A stretch of DNA of 64,000 nucleotides from Clostridiales bacterium (GCA_022511445.1 JAFLVE010000011.1:1-64000); one strand, 5' to 3'. Numbered from the stretch's first letter, positions 33,991 to 43,708 are shown. Numbers and translations are program-made. The notes: generated by a model from the letters alone, not told the origin.

Positions 33991-36900
33991 TTATAATCCG
34001 TACTGCCAGGGGTTGGAGGACGAGCCGGCAATCGGAAGCTCGCCGAGAAGCAGCGACATTATATCGGGGTAGGATACGTTTTTGCCTACGTCCTTTTTGT
34101 TGTTGTCGAGATACACGTCGTGGATCGTGTACGAGGTAAGACCTTTACTTTTAATCATTCTTATGCCTTCCTCGCTCGTATATTCCTGCACGTTCCTGAG
34201 CGTTGCCGTAAGGTCGATTTTCACGTTGGCGGCGGATACGCCTATCGCGCCCGTCGTTATTTGCGCCGCGGTTACATAGTTATCGAGTATGTTGTCGTCG
34301 CCGTCGTTTGCGCCTGTGAGCGATACCGTAATGTCGGATAGGGCGGTAGAGCCTGTAAGCTCCTTGAGCCCGACGGAAACGGTGTGCTTTGCGCCGTCGT
34401 AATCGTAGCCCTTGAACACCGTGGCTATCGTCGGGTTTTTGTCCGTTTCCTCCGTTGCGCTCTTTGCTACCTCGTCGATTATTACCTGCTGCATATTAAT
34501 TCCGAGTATGCTTGTGGAAAGGGGGACGAGTAAGAACAGGAAGTCGTTAAAGAAGGTCGTTAAGGTCGGATCGGCGAACATTGCGGAAAGGTCGTCGAGA
34601 GTGTAGACTCTGTACTCGCGCTTACAGTCGAAGAAGGACGTGCCGCCGATACCCCATAATCCGCCGCGCGTAACCTTTTCCCAGCTTCTTACGCCGTCTA
34701 TATAGATAAGGTCGTCGAAGAAGTAAAGCCTCGTCGTGCAATCGCCTACGGCTTGTTGCAGTACGATTTTGCAGTCATCGTAGATAAGCTCGACGAACGC
34801 CGCCGTCTTAACCTCCGGCTCGTCGTCCGTTACGGTAAGCCCCATAGCTCTGCGGTCGGATTTGGTAAGCAGCTTAACCTTTACGTTGTACTTAATGGAT
34901 ATAGAGTCGTTTATTATACCTATAAGCGAGAGCGAGAGCTTAATTCTGTCGCTCGTGCTGCCGCCGCCTATTTCGAACTCGGCAAGGTTGGCGGTGTTCA
35001 TTACGTCGAACAGAAGGTGTTTTATGTTGCCGAGGTCGGAATAGTCGACCTTTGCCTTGTATTGGTCCTTAGTGGGGATAGGGGACATCTCTACCGTGCC
35101 GCCGGCTACAAACTTAACGTCCATATCCACTCGCGCCGTCTTTGCGTCGAGGTTGGTTACCGAAACCTCGTTAAGCACGTTGCCGTCCGAGAATACTGCG
35201 ACTTTTGCGGTGCCGTCCGCGCCCGTCGTTATCTCGTTAGCAATATCCGCCCAAAGGTTGTTGTCCTCGTAGCCGAACGCAATGCCGCTGACAATGCGCT
35301 TAAACATGGACCCGTCGATAGCGGCGCCGACGTACTCCGATTCGTTATCGTCGTCTACGGAAATTCCGAACAGCTCGATTGCGTTGGCGATATGTCGTTT
35401 AACGTCGTCGAGCGAGTTTTTAAGTCCGTCGAAGCTTCCCGCGTTTGTTACAATATCCAGCGCGGACTTTACTTCGTCTAACGCCGCCGTAGCGTTATTA
35501 ATAGTGGAAGCCAAGTCGTTAAGAATAGTCTTTACTTTATCAAGCCCCACGATGTTCATGTACCCGAACACCGTCTTATCAATCGGCAAGCGGTACGGTC
35601 CGACAAGCGCCTCGACCGTCTCGTCGTCCACGCCGATTATATCCATGGCGGCGGCTACAATCTGCATTACCGACGTAAAGTCGATAGATACAAGCTCGCC
35701 GTAGCCGGTGCCGTTTTCCACGTATCCGAGGTAGGCGACGGGAGATTCGGGGTAGCGGTCGATTATGTAAAGGTCGATATCTATTACGCCCGTCGTGGAG
35801 GCGGCGGAGACCATGTCGAGCGAAATGTGCGCTTCGAGCGCTACGGAGAAGGTGCTCGATTCGTTTCCGCTTTCGTCCGTTTCTACGTGCTTTGTGAATT
35901 TGCCCTTAAGCGCGCTGTTCTCTCTTCCCGTAACCTTGATTGTGTCGGCGGGCTCTGTTTCGGTCGCGTACACGTCGTATGTGAAAGAGAACGACGGAAT
36001 GTCGAATGTTATCTCGTCCTTTTCGAGCGGGTTTACCGTCGTGAAGGTGGAAATAGCCATGTCCGCGACCTGAACGAATTCCATTACGGAAACGTACTGT
36101 CTGTCGTCGGGCGGGTAGATTGCCGTTTCCGTTGTATGCGATACTACGTCGGTCGCTTTAACGACTATGATCATTCCGAAAAGCTCGGTGGAAATTTCCG
36201 CGCCGACAAGCCGTAATTCGGTTGTCTCGTCGGTTTTAACTTCCGTAAGCAGCGGCGTTACCTTAAGCGTTATGCCCATTACCGTCGCGTGAATAACGGG
36301 GGTGCCGTCATATTCCGAAAGCTCTATCATGTCGAGCAGGGTGAGCGCCGCGCTCTTTCCGTGTAGCGCGCCGAGGTCGGTGAACAGCCCTTTGAATACG
36401 CTGTCGAAGGTGGGATTTTCCACCATTGCTTTTATGCGGTCCGCAATAAGCCCTATCTCGCTGAACGAGCTTGTGCCGTCGCCCAGCCCCAACAGGTTTT
36501 TAAGCTCCTCGGCAAGGTATGCGGGCAGGTATTTTTCGAGCACCGAGTAAATGCGCTCGATGTCGGCAGTCGTGTCGAAGGACAGGGCGATAGAGCCCGC
36601 TTCGATATAAATCACGCCGTCGACGAATGTTATCGTTACGTCCTGCGCCGCCTCCGTCGTGGAGAACAGAGTCACCGTTGCGCGGAGAGCTATTTTTTCG
36701 CCGAACGATACGGTAAGATTTTTGCAGGTAATGTCAACATAGTTGCCCGTCGACTTTTCGGTAAGCGACGCGTTGATGTCGAGCGACACAGTCTTTGCGT
36801 CGCCGTGTGTTTCTATAAGCGACAGGATAGGGGAAATAAGCTGCGAGTACGTCGCAATGCTTATACAGTTTTCTTTGGGTGATACGGACTGCCGAGCGAG

Positions 36901-39732
36901 GCTGTCCACCGAAACGGTGAAAGACGCGACCTCGTCAATATCAGCCGTAAGAGATTTAAGCGCGCCGTCCTCGCCGAGCGCGGTGATAATTTCCGCCGTA
37001 ACCGATTTTCCGAGCGCGTCGACGGTAAGCGACAGAGCGGTTAGGCCGCCGTCGAGCTTTATCTTTATTTGGGCGGCAAGCTCCGCTCCGACAGAGTTAA
37101 AGTCTGCGCCGAGCGTAAAACCGTCCTCCTCGGGTACGCCGTACAGCGCGCCGATTATATCGGAGATTTGGGCGGAAGAGAAAACGTTTATTAAATCGGT
37201 AATTGCGATAAGCGCGTCGCTTGTTTCGCTTCCGTTCGGTACCGCTTCCTTAATCTCGTTGATTAAAGAGTCGAGCTCGCCGTTTTCTATTCCGCACGAG
37301 ACCGAAATAGTGTCGGGAATAACTACGTACAGCACTCCGCCGGCAAGGGTTACGGATACTCCTTTTACGTCGGCGATATCGAGCTCGAGCGATAAGCCGA
37401 GGGAGTTTTCTCCGTCGGGCAGGGCGACGGTTATTCCGCCCACGATGGTGGCGCCGAGAAGGGTGCCGTTAAACGAAAGCTTATAGCCTTCGGCGGTCGC
37501 AAGGGGAAGCACCGCGTCCAATACGGTGGAAAGATTTTGCGCGGGGATAAACGCGCCGACAGGCTTTACGATTGCCTGCGAGCCGGCGGTCACATTTCCG
37601 AGATCGATACGTACGTTTGTGTTTTCTACGGTGAAGTTAAGCGCGGTGCGGGATAGGTCGGTATTCATATCGAGCTTGGCGGTTATTCCGTTTATATCGA
37701 GCTTGACGGAAATTATACCCTTGTTTACGCTTAGCTCTTTAATAGCGGATATTATCGATTCCGCCGTGTCTTTTACATCTATTTTGTCGAGCGAGGACAG
37801 CATTTCGCCTATGCCGCTCGGGAGAACGGGATCGAGCGAGGAAATTAGGCTGTTTAGTCCCGCTTCGTCGCACGATATTTTTATTCCGCCGAGCGTTATG
37901 TATACCGTGCCGTCCGTGTATACGACGGAAAGCGGGAAGTTTGTGCCGTCAAGCTTGACTGCAAGCCCGTTTTTGAATCCGAGCGAAAGCAGCGCGGACA
38001 GGGTGAAGTCTCCCGCCGATATGGATATCGGCGCGGACAAGCCTTTCGCCCTGACTACGTCCAGCACTTTTTCGAGCATTGCGGTAAGGTCGTTGATATC
38101 TATTTTCTTTTCGCCCGGGGTGTCGAGTAGGTCGGACACAATGTCGAGCGCACCCGAAATATCTTTGTAGCTGTCGTCTACCGCGGGGAACTCGGTCGAT
38201 TTAGGTACGGCGCTGATTTCAATCATCGTGCCGTTAAGGTTGATTGAGGCGGTGACGGCGTTAAGCTTCATTCCGTCGCCTATTATAAGCGCCGCGTCTA
38301 CGTCGACGCCGTCGGTAAGCGAGAAGGGAATACGAACGGTCGTTAAATCGCCGTCGGTCGTCATCTCGCAGTTGCTCATTACCGTGCCGAGAATGTCGTC
38401 GCCCAATAGGTTGTCGAAGTCGAGTTCGCCGAGCAGCGAGCTTAATGCTTCGTGCTTGAGAAGGGCTTTTGCTTTGTCTGTCGATATGTAACCTTTTAAG
38501 TTATTTGCGGAGACGTACAGCCTGTCGCCGCCGTACTGAACGAACAGCGCGCCCAGCTTGGCTTTGATCACCATTGTGTCGAGGTTTACCGATATGTTGA
38601 GCGCGCCGCCTACGTCCTTGCCGTTTATCGCTATATTGGCTTCGAGGTCGAGATCCTTGCCCGCAAGGTAGGGTCCGAACGCCTCGGCGAGGTAGTCCGA
38701 CGGTCCGAGCGTGGAGGGGAGGTCGCCTTCGGTAACGTCGGCGTTAAAATGATTGGAAAAGAAGTCGTACTCCGGAATTTCGCCGTCCTTGTCGATATCC
38801 GTAAAAGTCTCGGTGAGCGACGACCGCATCGTCATCACTCCCAAAAACGACATCGAGGGAATGGATATCTCGTACGTCTCGTTGGATTCGACGGAGATAG
38901 GATACCAGTTTTCGTCTATCGTAAAGGAAAGCTTTACCGACTTAAACGAGATGTAATTAGCGCCCGCGAGCGTCATTACCTCGTTGCGGTAGAACTTTGT
39001 AGCTCCGTCGGGATCGAGATTAAGCGTAAACCTGTAATAGCCGTCGTCGCCTTGCATGAGCTTTTCGGGTACTTCTAAAAGAACGCCGTCATCTTCTCCG
39101 TCCGAATTTGCCGCGGGTTTGACTAAGGCGTTGTCGTCCTGTATGGACTGAATTACTTCGGTGTTTATTATGTGCTTTGTTATCTCGTTGGGGATAACGC
39201 CGTAGCTTGAATAAAAGTCGTCAAGCCCCATCCTACTGCATTTGTCCGAGAACGTGGCGACTCCGTCTCCCACCTTGGTGGCGGGGCGGTACAGTATCGT
39301 ATCCTTGCCCGCGAAAAACTTTTGCTCGCCGACGCTCTTGAGCGTGGAGGAAGAAATCGCCTCGGCAAAAATATAGCCTCCCTTTACGACGCGTATGTTG
39401 TGTACGTTTTGAAGATGCTTAATAAGTCCTACGTCGGAAATGACGGTGCCTATCGTTTCGCCTTTAAAGTAGCTCGAGGAATAGATTCTTTCCGCCGCGT
39501 AGGAAAGGCTTTCCAGCGCGTTGTGGTCGGACGGGCGCGAGCCGTCGGTGGGAACTGCGGTGTGCATTATATTGGGAGTGTCGCCGTCGGGGACGTAAAC
39601 GGTCGTCCCGTCCATTGCGCTCATGGAAAATCCCATAAGCACAAACAAAGCGGCTATTGTCAAAAGTATAAATATTATGGAAAGATGCCTTCTCGAAAAC
39701 GGCGCTCTTTTTTTAATAAGCGGTCTTGCCAT
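33991..39732 (-). CDS. Giant membrane-anchored repeat protein, 1913 residues
   Basis: I do not recognise this protein by family. It starts with a basic cytoplasmic stub and one membrane segment (about 18-40), so the remaining 1870 residues face outward. From about residue 380 it is built of repeating beta-rich units of about 200 residues, each with a core such as VYITLGGIKIS or VIYIEAGSIALS followed by a helix ending in LP. Cores begin near 395, 601, 795 and 1033. This resembles LolA/LppX-like lipid-binding folds only loosely. A Lys/Asp-rich linker and a long C-terminal half without obvious repeats follow, ending in NPWQYGL. No cell-wall sorting signal is visible at the C-terminus. Its own consensus promoter lies upstream. 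Confidence 0.8.
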   Translation of the reverse strand: MARPLIKKRAPFSRRHLSIIFILLTIAALFVLMGFSMSAMDGTTVYVPDGDTPNIMHTAVPTDGSRPSDHNALESLSYAAERIYSSSYFKGETIGTVISDVGLIKHLQNVHNIRVVKGGYIFAEAISSSTLKSVGEQKFFAGKDTILYRPATKVGDGVATFSDKCSRMGLDDFYSSYGVIPNEITKHIINTEVIQSIQDDNALVKPAANSDGEDDGVLLEVPEKLMQGDDGYYRFTLNLDPDGATKFYRNEVMTLAGANYISFKSVKLSFTIDENWYPISVESNETYEISIPSMSFLGVMTMRSSLTETFTDIDKDGEIPEYDFFSNHFNADVTEGDLPSTLGPSDYLAEAFGPYLAGKDLDLEANIAINGKDVGGALNISVNLDTMVIKAKLGALFVQYGGDRLYVSANNLKGYISTDKAKALLKHEALSSLLGELDFDNLLGDDILGTVMSNCEMTTDGDLTTVRIPFSLTDGVDVDAALIIGDGMKLNAVTASINLNGTMIEISAVPKSTEFPAVDDSYKDISGALDIVSDLLDTPGEKKIDINDLTAMLEKVLDVVRAKGLSAPISISAGDFTLSALLSLGFKNGLAVKLDGTNFPLSVVYTDGTVYITLGGIKISCDEAGLNSLISSLDPVLPSGIGEMLSSLDKIDVKDTAESIISAIKELSVNKGIISVKLDINGITAKLDMNTDLSRTALNFTVENTNVRIDLGNVTAGSQAIVKPVGAFIPAQNLSTVLDAVLPLATAEGYKLSFNGTLLGATIVGGITVALPDGENSLGLSLELDIADVKGVSVTLAGGVLYVVIPDTISVSCGIENGELDSLINEIKEAVPNGSETSDALIAITDLINVFSSAQISDIIGALYGVPEEDGFTLGADFNSVGAELAAQIKIKLDGGLTALSLTVDALGKSVTAEIITALGEDGALKSLTADIDEVASFTVSVDSLARQSVSPKENCISIATYSQLISPILSLIETHGDAKTVSLDINASLTEKSTGNYVDITCKNLTVSFGEKIALRATVTLFSTTEAAQDVTITFVDGVIYIEAGSIALSFDTTADIERIYSVLEKYLPAYLAEELKNLLGLGDGTSSFSEIGLIADRIKAMVENPTFDSVFKGLFTDLGALHGKSAALTLLDMIELSEYDGTPVIHATVMGITLKVTPLLTEVKTDETTELRLVGAEISTELFGMIIVVKATDVVSHTTETAIYPPDDRQYVSVMEFVQVADMAISTFTTVNPLEKDEITFDIPSFSFTYDVYATETEPADTIKVTGRENSALKGKFTKHVETDESGNESSTFSVALEAHISLDMVSAASTTGVIDIDLYIIDRYPESPVAYLGYVENGTGYGELVSIDFTSVMQIVAAAMDIIGVDDETVEALVGPYRLPIDKTVFGYMNIVGLDKVKTILNDLASTINNATAALDEVKSALDIVTNAGSFDGLKNSLDDVKRHIANAIELFGISVDDDNESEYVGAAIDGSMFKRIVSGIAFGYEDNNLWADIANEITTGADGTAKVAVFSDGNVLNEVSVTNLDAKTARVDMDVKFVAGGTVEMSPIPTKDQYKAKVDYSDLGNIKHLLFDVMNTANLAEFEIGGGSTSDRIKLSLSLIGIINDSISIKYNVKVKLLTKSDRRAMGLTVTDDEPEVKTAAFVELIYDDCKIVLQQAVGDCTTRLYFFDDLIYIDGVRSWEKVTRGGLWGIGGTSFFDCKREYRVYTLDDLSAMFADPTLTTFFNDFLFLLVPLSTSILGINMQQVIIDEVAKSATEETDKNPTIATVFKGYDYDGAKHTVSVGLKELTGSTALSDITVSLTGANDGDDNILDNYVTAAQITTGAIGVSAANVKIDLTATLRNVQEYTSEEGIRMIKSKGLTSYTIHDVYLDNNKKDVGKNVSYPDIMSLLLGELPIAGSSSNPWQYGL

Positions 39733-39787
39733 TTTGCACGTCCCGGCAGATTGTATTATTGTTAGCTATATATAATATAGTAATTAT

Positions 39788-39816
39788 ATTTTAACTTCTC
39801 GAAAGTTCCATGTCAA
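39788..39816 (-). promoter_or_regulatory. Promoter of the giant protein gene
   Basis: On the minus strand TTGACA (39816-39811) and TAAAAT (39793-39788) are 17 bp apart, about 60 bp before the ATG. Confidence 0.68.
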
Positions 39817-40019
39817 TATTTATCCGACATTTTAACTGACAAATGTCCAAAAAATAGGTATTTTTACATAATCCTTACAATTAAAATGGGTTTCGGCGTC
39901 GGACAAGTATATTTATAAAGTACAAATATTCGATATAAAAATACTTAAAAACACAATTTTCACGCAGTCAAAACGGTTGACAGCGGCATATTCATATAGT
40001 ATAATGTACAAACAATTGA

Positions 40020-40088
<69 letters not shown>

Positions 40089-40097
<9 letters not shown>

Positions 40098-40142
40098 AAA
40101 TAAATGGGTGTCCCTAAGGACACCCATTTATTTTGGTAGCGG
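40089..40142. terminator. Palindrome overlapping the tRNA 3' end; likely terminator
   Basis: Two 25-base arms (40089-40113 and 40118-40142) are perfect reverse complements around CTAA. The core GGGTGTCC/GGACACCC is followed by ATTTATTTT, which can act as an intrinsic terminator. The outer part repeats the tRNA 3' end (CCGCTACCA) in inverted form, so the transcript could pair back onto the acceptor strand. Confidence 0.7.
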
Positions 40143-40221
40143 CTGAAGGATTGGAGCGCGCCGAAGAAATTTATGACTGCTAGCCGCTTGGCGCTTGCGC
40201 GTTAAGCGGTGCATTTTTCTC

Positions 40222-40250
40222 TTGACAAACCTCTCGCTACGGTATATAAT
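40222..40250 (+). promoter_or_regulatory. Promoter of the lexA-like SOS cassette
   Basis: TTGACA (40222-40227) and TATAAT (40245-40250) are 17 bp apart, a full consensus promoter. Confidence 0.8.
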
Positions 40251-40256
40251 ATCTAA

Positions 40257-40275
40257 AACGGACAAGTTGTCCGTT
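40257..40275 (+). promoter_or_regulatory. Palindromic operator at the lexA-like start site
   Basis: AACGGACAAGTTGTCCGTT is a perfect 9+1+9 palindrome beginning exactly at the predicted +1. It differs from the Bacillus SOS box (CGAAC-N4-GTTCG). It is well placed for autorepression by the downstream LexA-like protein. Confidence 0.65.
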
Positions 40276-40290
40276 AATACGAGGTGCGCC

Positions 40291-40896
40291 GTGCGGGTTA
40301 AAAGCGAGGAGCTTATTGTTAAAATCAAAGGGTGTATAGAAAGGTTTTATTTCGAACGCGGGTATTTGCCTGCTGTTAGAGAGATAGCGGCGATTTTAAG
40401 TGTATCCAAAAGCAACGTTCAGCAGTATTTAACGGCTATGGCGGAGCGGGGTATTGCCGTAAAAACGGAGGACGGCTACGCGACGGAAAACACGATGCGC
40501 TCTTCCCGCGATATCGTTTTTGTGCCAAAGGTGGGGCGGGTGCCGTGCGGTCCGCTTACCGAGGAGTACGAGGACGTAGAAGAGTATATCCCGCTGCCCG
40601 CAGCGCTTATCGGCAGGGGCGAGTATTTTTTACTCACCGCGTTCGGTGATTCCATGATAAACGCGGGGATATCGAGCGGCGACCTTTTGCTTATAAAACG
40701 ACAGCAATTTGCACATAACGGAGATATAGCGGTTGCGCTTGTTAACGGCGAAGTTACGCTTAAGCGCTTTTACCGCGACGAGGCGCTCGGCGCAGTAGTT
40801 CTCCATCCCGAAAACGATAATATGGACGATATCGTCGTTAAGGACTGCGCGGTGCAGGGCGTTGCCGTAAAGGTCATCAAGGATCTCACCTTATGA
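40291..40896 (+). CDS. lexA: LexA-like S24-family repressor
   Basis: This 201-residue repressor opens at a GTG after GAGG; the promoter and operator lie upstream of it, ruling out the earlier in-frame ATG at 40195. A winged helix-turn-helix occupies about 1-65. The self-cleavage site is likely C86-G87 in VPCGP. The catalytic Ser121 is in FGDSM and Lys158 in EVTLKRF. The family represses DNA-damage genes and cleaves itself when RecA is activated. The next two genes, a Y-family polymerase and a YolD-like protein, are standard SOS targets. Confidence 0.88.
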   Translation: MRVKSEELIVKIKGCIERFYFERGYLPAVREIAAILSVSKSNVQQYLTAMAERGIAVKTEDGYATENTMRSSRDIVFVPKVGRVPCGPLTEEYEDVEEYIPLPAALIGRGEYFLLTAFGDSMINAGISSGDLLLIKRQQFAHNGDIAVALVNGEVTLKRFYRDEALGAVVLHPENDNMDDIVVKDCAVQGVAVKVIKDLTL

Positions 40897-42164
40897 TAAA
40901 AGACAGAACTTACATGTGCATAGACATGAAGTCGTTTTTTGCGTCGGTCGAGTGCGTGGAGCGCGGGCTCAACCCCATGACGACCAATCTCGTAGTTGCG
41001 GATTCCACCCGCGGCACGGGAACGATTTGTCTTGCCGTTTCGCCGAGCATGAAGGCGCTCGGCGTAAAAAACAGGTGCAGGGTTTTTCAGATTCCCAAGA
41101 ATATAGAGTACATTACGGCGCCGCCGCGCATGCAAAAATATATCGACTACGCCGCCGAAATCTACGGGATTTACCTCGAGGTTATCGACAAGGACGACAT
41201 TCACGTATATTCGATTGACGAGAGTTTTATAGACGTTACCGATTATCTCGTGCTGTACAAAAAGACGGCGCGGGAGTTTGCGAAACAGCTGACGGGCGAG
41301 ATAGCAAGGCGGCTGGGAATCCCCGCGACGGTGGGTATAGGCACCAATCTGTATCTTGCCAAAATCGCGCTCGACATAACCGCCAAAAAATCGCCCGAGC
41401 ATATCGGCTACCTCGACGAGGCGACGTATATCGAAACGCTGTCGCACCACCGCCCTATAACCGATTTTTGGGGGATAGCGGGCGGCACGGCGCGGCGGCT
41501 CGAAAAGTACGGCATATTCGACATGGCGGGCGTAGCCAAGTGCCCGGAGGATCTTTTATACCGCGAGTTCGGGGTAAACGCCGAGCTTATAATCGACCAT
41601 TCGCACGGGAAAGAAAGCTGTCTTATGCGCGACATTAAAAACTACAAGACAAAGAGCAGGTCCATTTCGAACAGTCAGATACTGTTCCGCGACTACACGG
41701 CAGAAGAGGCGCGGCTTGTAGTGGAGGAAATGGTGCGAAGCGGCTGTCAGGAGCTTATGCGGCGTGGCGTTATAACCGATAACGTCAATCTCTACGTCGG
41801 GTATTCGGGGCGCGACGTCGACTCGGTGCACGCGCACAAGCGCATGAACATTCGCACCAATCTGCCCCAAAAGATAATGCCGTTCGTAATGGAGCTTTAC
41901 GACAAAAAGGTGGATAAGTCGCTTACAGTCCGTCGGCTCGGCATAGGCTTCGACGACGTGGTGGATTCAAGGCTGGAGGGCTACGACCTATTTACCGATA
42001 TCGCGCAGGTCGAAAAGGAAAAAAGCGTGTCTAAAACGATACTCGACCTTCAGCAGAAGTTCGGAAGAAACGCCGTCGTCATGGCGTCCGATCTTCAGTC
42101 GCACGCAACGCTTATGGAACGCAACAGACTTATAGGAGGGCACCGCGCAAATGATGAGTCGTGA
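40893..42164 (+). CDS. Y-family DNA polymerase (UmuC/DinB-like)
   Basis: This 423-residue translesion polymerase has an N-terminal metal site in CIDMKSFFASVE and the second in YSIDESFIDVTDY. A helix-hairpin-helix region (GGTARRLEKYG) and the little-finger domain follow. Start and lexA stop overlap as ATGA. In Firmicutes such genes are followed by a yolD-like gene, as here. It would copy past damaged bases during SOS. Exact subtype (UvrX/YqjW-like) is likely but not certain. Confidence 0.9.
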   Translation: MIKDRTYMCIDMKSFFASVECVERGLNPMTTNLVVADSTRGTGTICLAVSPSMKALGVKNRCRVFQIPKNIEYITAPPRMQKYIDYAAEIYGIYLEVIDKDDIHVYSIDESFIDVTDYLVLYKKTAREFAKQLTGEIARRLGIPATVGIGTNLYLAKIALDITAKKSPEHIGYLDEATYIETLSHHRPITDFWGIAGGTARRLEKYGIFDMAGVAKCPEDLLYREFGVNAELIIDHSHGKESCLMRDIKNYKTKSRSISNSQILFRDYTAEEARLVVEEMVRSGCQELMRRGVITDNVNLYVGYSGRDVDSVHAHKRMNIRTNLPQKIMPFVMELYDKKVDKSLTVRRLGIGFDDVVDSRLEGYDLFTDIAQVEKEKSVSKTILDLQQKFGRNAVVMASDLQSHATLMERNRLIGGHRANDES

Positions 42165-42492
42165 GGACAGAGCCAAGCAGTTCGCCCCGTTCGAGGCGCT
42201 GACGGGGCTACGTAAAGCGTTAAGGCAAAAGGAAATAGAACACGAGCGCACCGAAAAGATAGAATTGTCCGAGGCGCGCGCGGAAAAGCTCGACCGAATG
42301 CTGAAAAAGCTGGAGCGCGGCACGCTTGTCCGTGTTACGTACTACAACGCCGGATATTATATCGACGTGGAGGGCGAGGTGTCCGCAGTCGACAAGGTAA
42401 GCGGCTGCATAAAAATAGGCGGCGGGAAAATATTTTTCGACGATTTGTACGATATAAAAACAGTCGGCGCCGCCGAGGACGGCGACGAGTAA
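42151..42492 (+). CDS. YolD-like protein
   Basis: This is a 113-residue protein with the YolD start MMSREDRAKQFAPFEALTG and a C-terminal strand-rich half. It overlaps the polymerase gene by 14 bases, so it is translationally coupled. In Bacillus the UvrX/YqjW polymerases also have YolD-like partner genes. A role in controlling the polymerase is plausible, but unproven. Confidence 0.85.
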   Translation: MMSREDRAKQFAPFEALTGLRKALRQKEIEHERTEKIELSEARAEKLDRMLKKLERGTLVRVTYYNAGYYIDVEGEVSAVDKVSGCIKIGGGKIFFDDLYDIKTVGAAEDGDE

Positions 42493-42602
42493 ATAGGTTT
42501 TAGAAGTCGATAGGTCGATCTTCAATAATAGAAAATACCGTATAAGCTGTACTTTTTTCTTTAATTGTGATATAGTTAAAAAAAATACCGATAGGAGAGG
42601 GC

Positions 42603-43586
42603 ATGACAAAAGATACGAATAACATGATACGCGGTACGGAAGAGTTTTACATAGACAGCGGAGTGCTTGTTGAATATACGGGAAGCAATCCCGTCGTTGT
42701 CGTGCCGTCCGGCGTTACGGGAATTGTGAACGCGGCATTCCAAAACGCCGAGTTTATAACAAGCGTGACTATTCCCGCGAGCGTTACCGATATTTCCTTC
42801 GGTATTTTCGCGCAATGTCCGCTTCTTGATGAATTGTCGGTCGACGAACAAAACCCCAAGTATTACAGCGTGGATAACTGCATAATAAACAAAAAAACAA
42901 AAGCTCTTATCGCGGGGTGCAAAAACAGCGTTATTCCAAATGACGTTACGAGTATCGGCGATTATGCGTTTTCACGTTGCGGCGGGCTGAAAAACGCTGA
43001 TATTCCCGACGGCGTAAAAAGTATCGGTAATTTCGCGTTTAGAGTTTGCGGCGGGCTGAAAAGCGTGACTATTCCCGACTCGGTGAAAAGTATCGGGATA
43101 GACGCGTTTCAGGAATGTACCGCGCTTAAGAACATAACTGTCCCGAACGGCGTTACGGTAATAGAAGAGGGCGCGTTTTTTGGCTGCAAGGCTTTAAAGA
43201 GCGTCGTTCTTCCTAGCGGCGTTACAAGCATAGGCGAAACCTCGTTCCACAGTTGCGCGGCTCTTAAAAGCATAGATATTCCCGATAGCGTTACGGAAAT
43301 CAGTCACGGCGCGTTTACGGGTTGTAAAAGTCTTACGAGCGTAGTACTTCCGAACGGCGTTACTTTTATCGGCGACAGCGCGTTTGAAAACTGTATCGGA
43401 CTTAAGGAAATAAACATTCCCGACAGCGTAAAAAGTATCGGCGTTTACGCGTTTAAAAAATGCACGGCGCTTACAAGCATAATTTTTAACGGTACGACGG
43501 AAAAGTGGAACGCAATCGAAAAAGGCGAGGATTGGGATATTAAAACGGGGAAGTACACCGTTCGTTGTACCGACGGAGAGGCGTAA
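42603..43586 (+). CDS. BspA-type leucine-rich-repeat protein
   Basis: This 327-residue protein is built of about ten LRR_5 units of 23 residues, each with a core like IPDSVKSIGxxAFxxCxxL. It lacks a signal peptide and membrane anchor, so it would be cytoplasmic, whereas BspA proteins are usually secreted. The last unit ends with the common FNGTTEKWNAI cap. A GGAGAGG ribosome site is present. Binding of a protein partner is likely. Repeats are very uniform, a sign of recent expansion. Confidence 0.85.
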   Translation: MTKDTNNMIRGTEEFYIDSGVLVEYTGSNPVVVVPSGVTGIVNAAFQNAEFITSVTIPASVTDISFGIFAQCPLLDELSVDEQNPKYYSVDNCIINKKTKALIAGCKNSVIPNDVTSIGDYAFSRCGGLKNADIPDGVKSIGNFAFRVCGGLKSVTIPDSVKSIGIDAFQECTALKNITVPNGVTVIEEGAFFGCKALKSVVLPSGVTSIGETSFHSCAALKSIDIPDSVTEISHGAFTGCKSLTSVVLPNGVTFIGDSAFENCIGLKEINIPDSVKSIGVYAFKKCTALTSIIFNGTTEKWNAIEKGEDWDIKTGKYTVRCTDGEA

Positions 43587-43601
43587 AAAACCACAGTTAA
43601 T

Positions 43602-43652
43602 TTGCCTTACGGCAAGTGATATGCCTACGGCGTGATATTCGCCTATCGGCGA
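43602..43652. repeat. Three tandem short hairpins with GTGATAT spacers
   Basis: TTGCCttacGGCAA, GCCtacGGC and TCGCCtatcGGCGA follow each other, separated by two copies of GTGATAT. This layout is known to me from intergenic regions of gut Clostridia. It lies between the LRR gene and a terminator. Confidence 0.6.
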
Positions 43653-43708
43653 GCGAGAGGTGCGGAGACGCTTTAGAGTATTTGTCCGCTAAGTGGATTA
43701 AGACAAAT

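Noticed and set aside
34753-35481. A 242-codon frame on the plus strand within the giant gene
   Set aside because: Antisense shadow with no ribosome site or recognisable domain; several similar frames exist across the same gene.
36743-37486. A 247-codon Ser/Pro-rich plus-strand frame within the giant gene
   Set aside because: Composition is the complement of the repeat protein; no start signal.
42900-43560. Regular repeats resembling a repeat array
   Set aside because: They are codons of the leucine-rich repeats in a coding frame, not a CRISPR.
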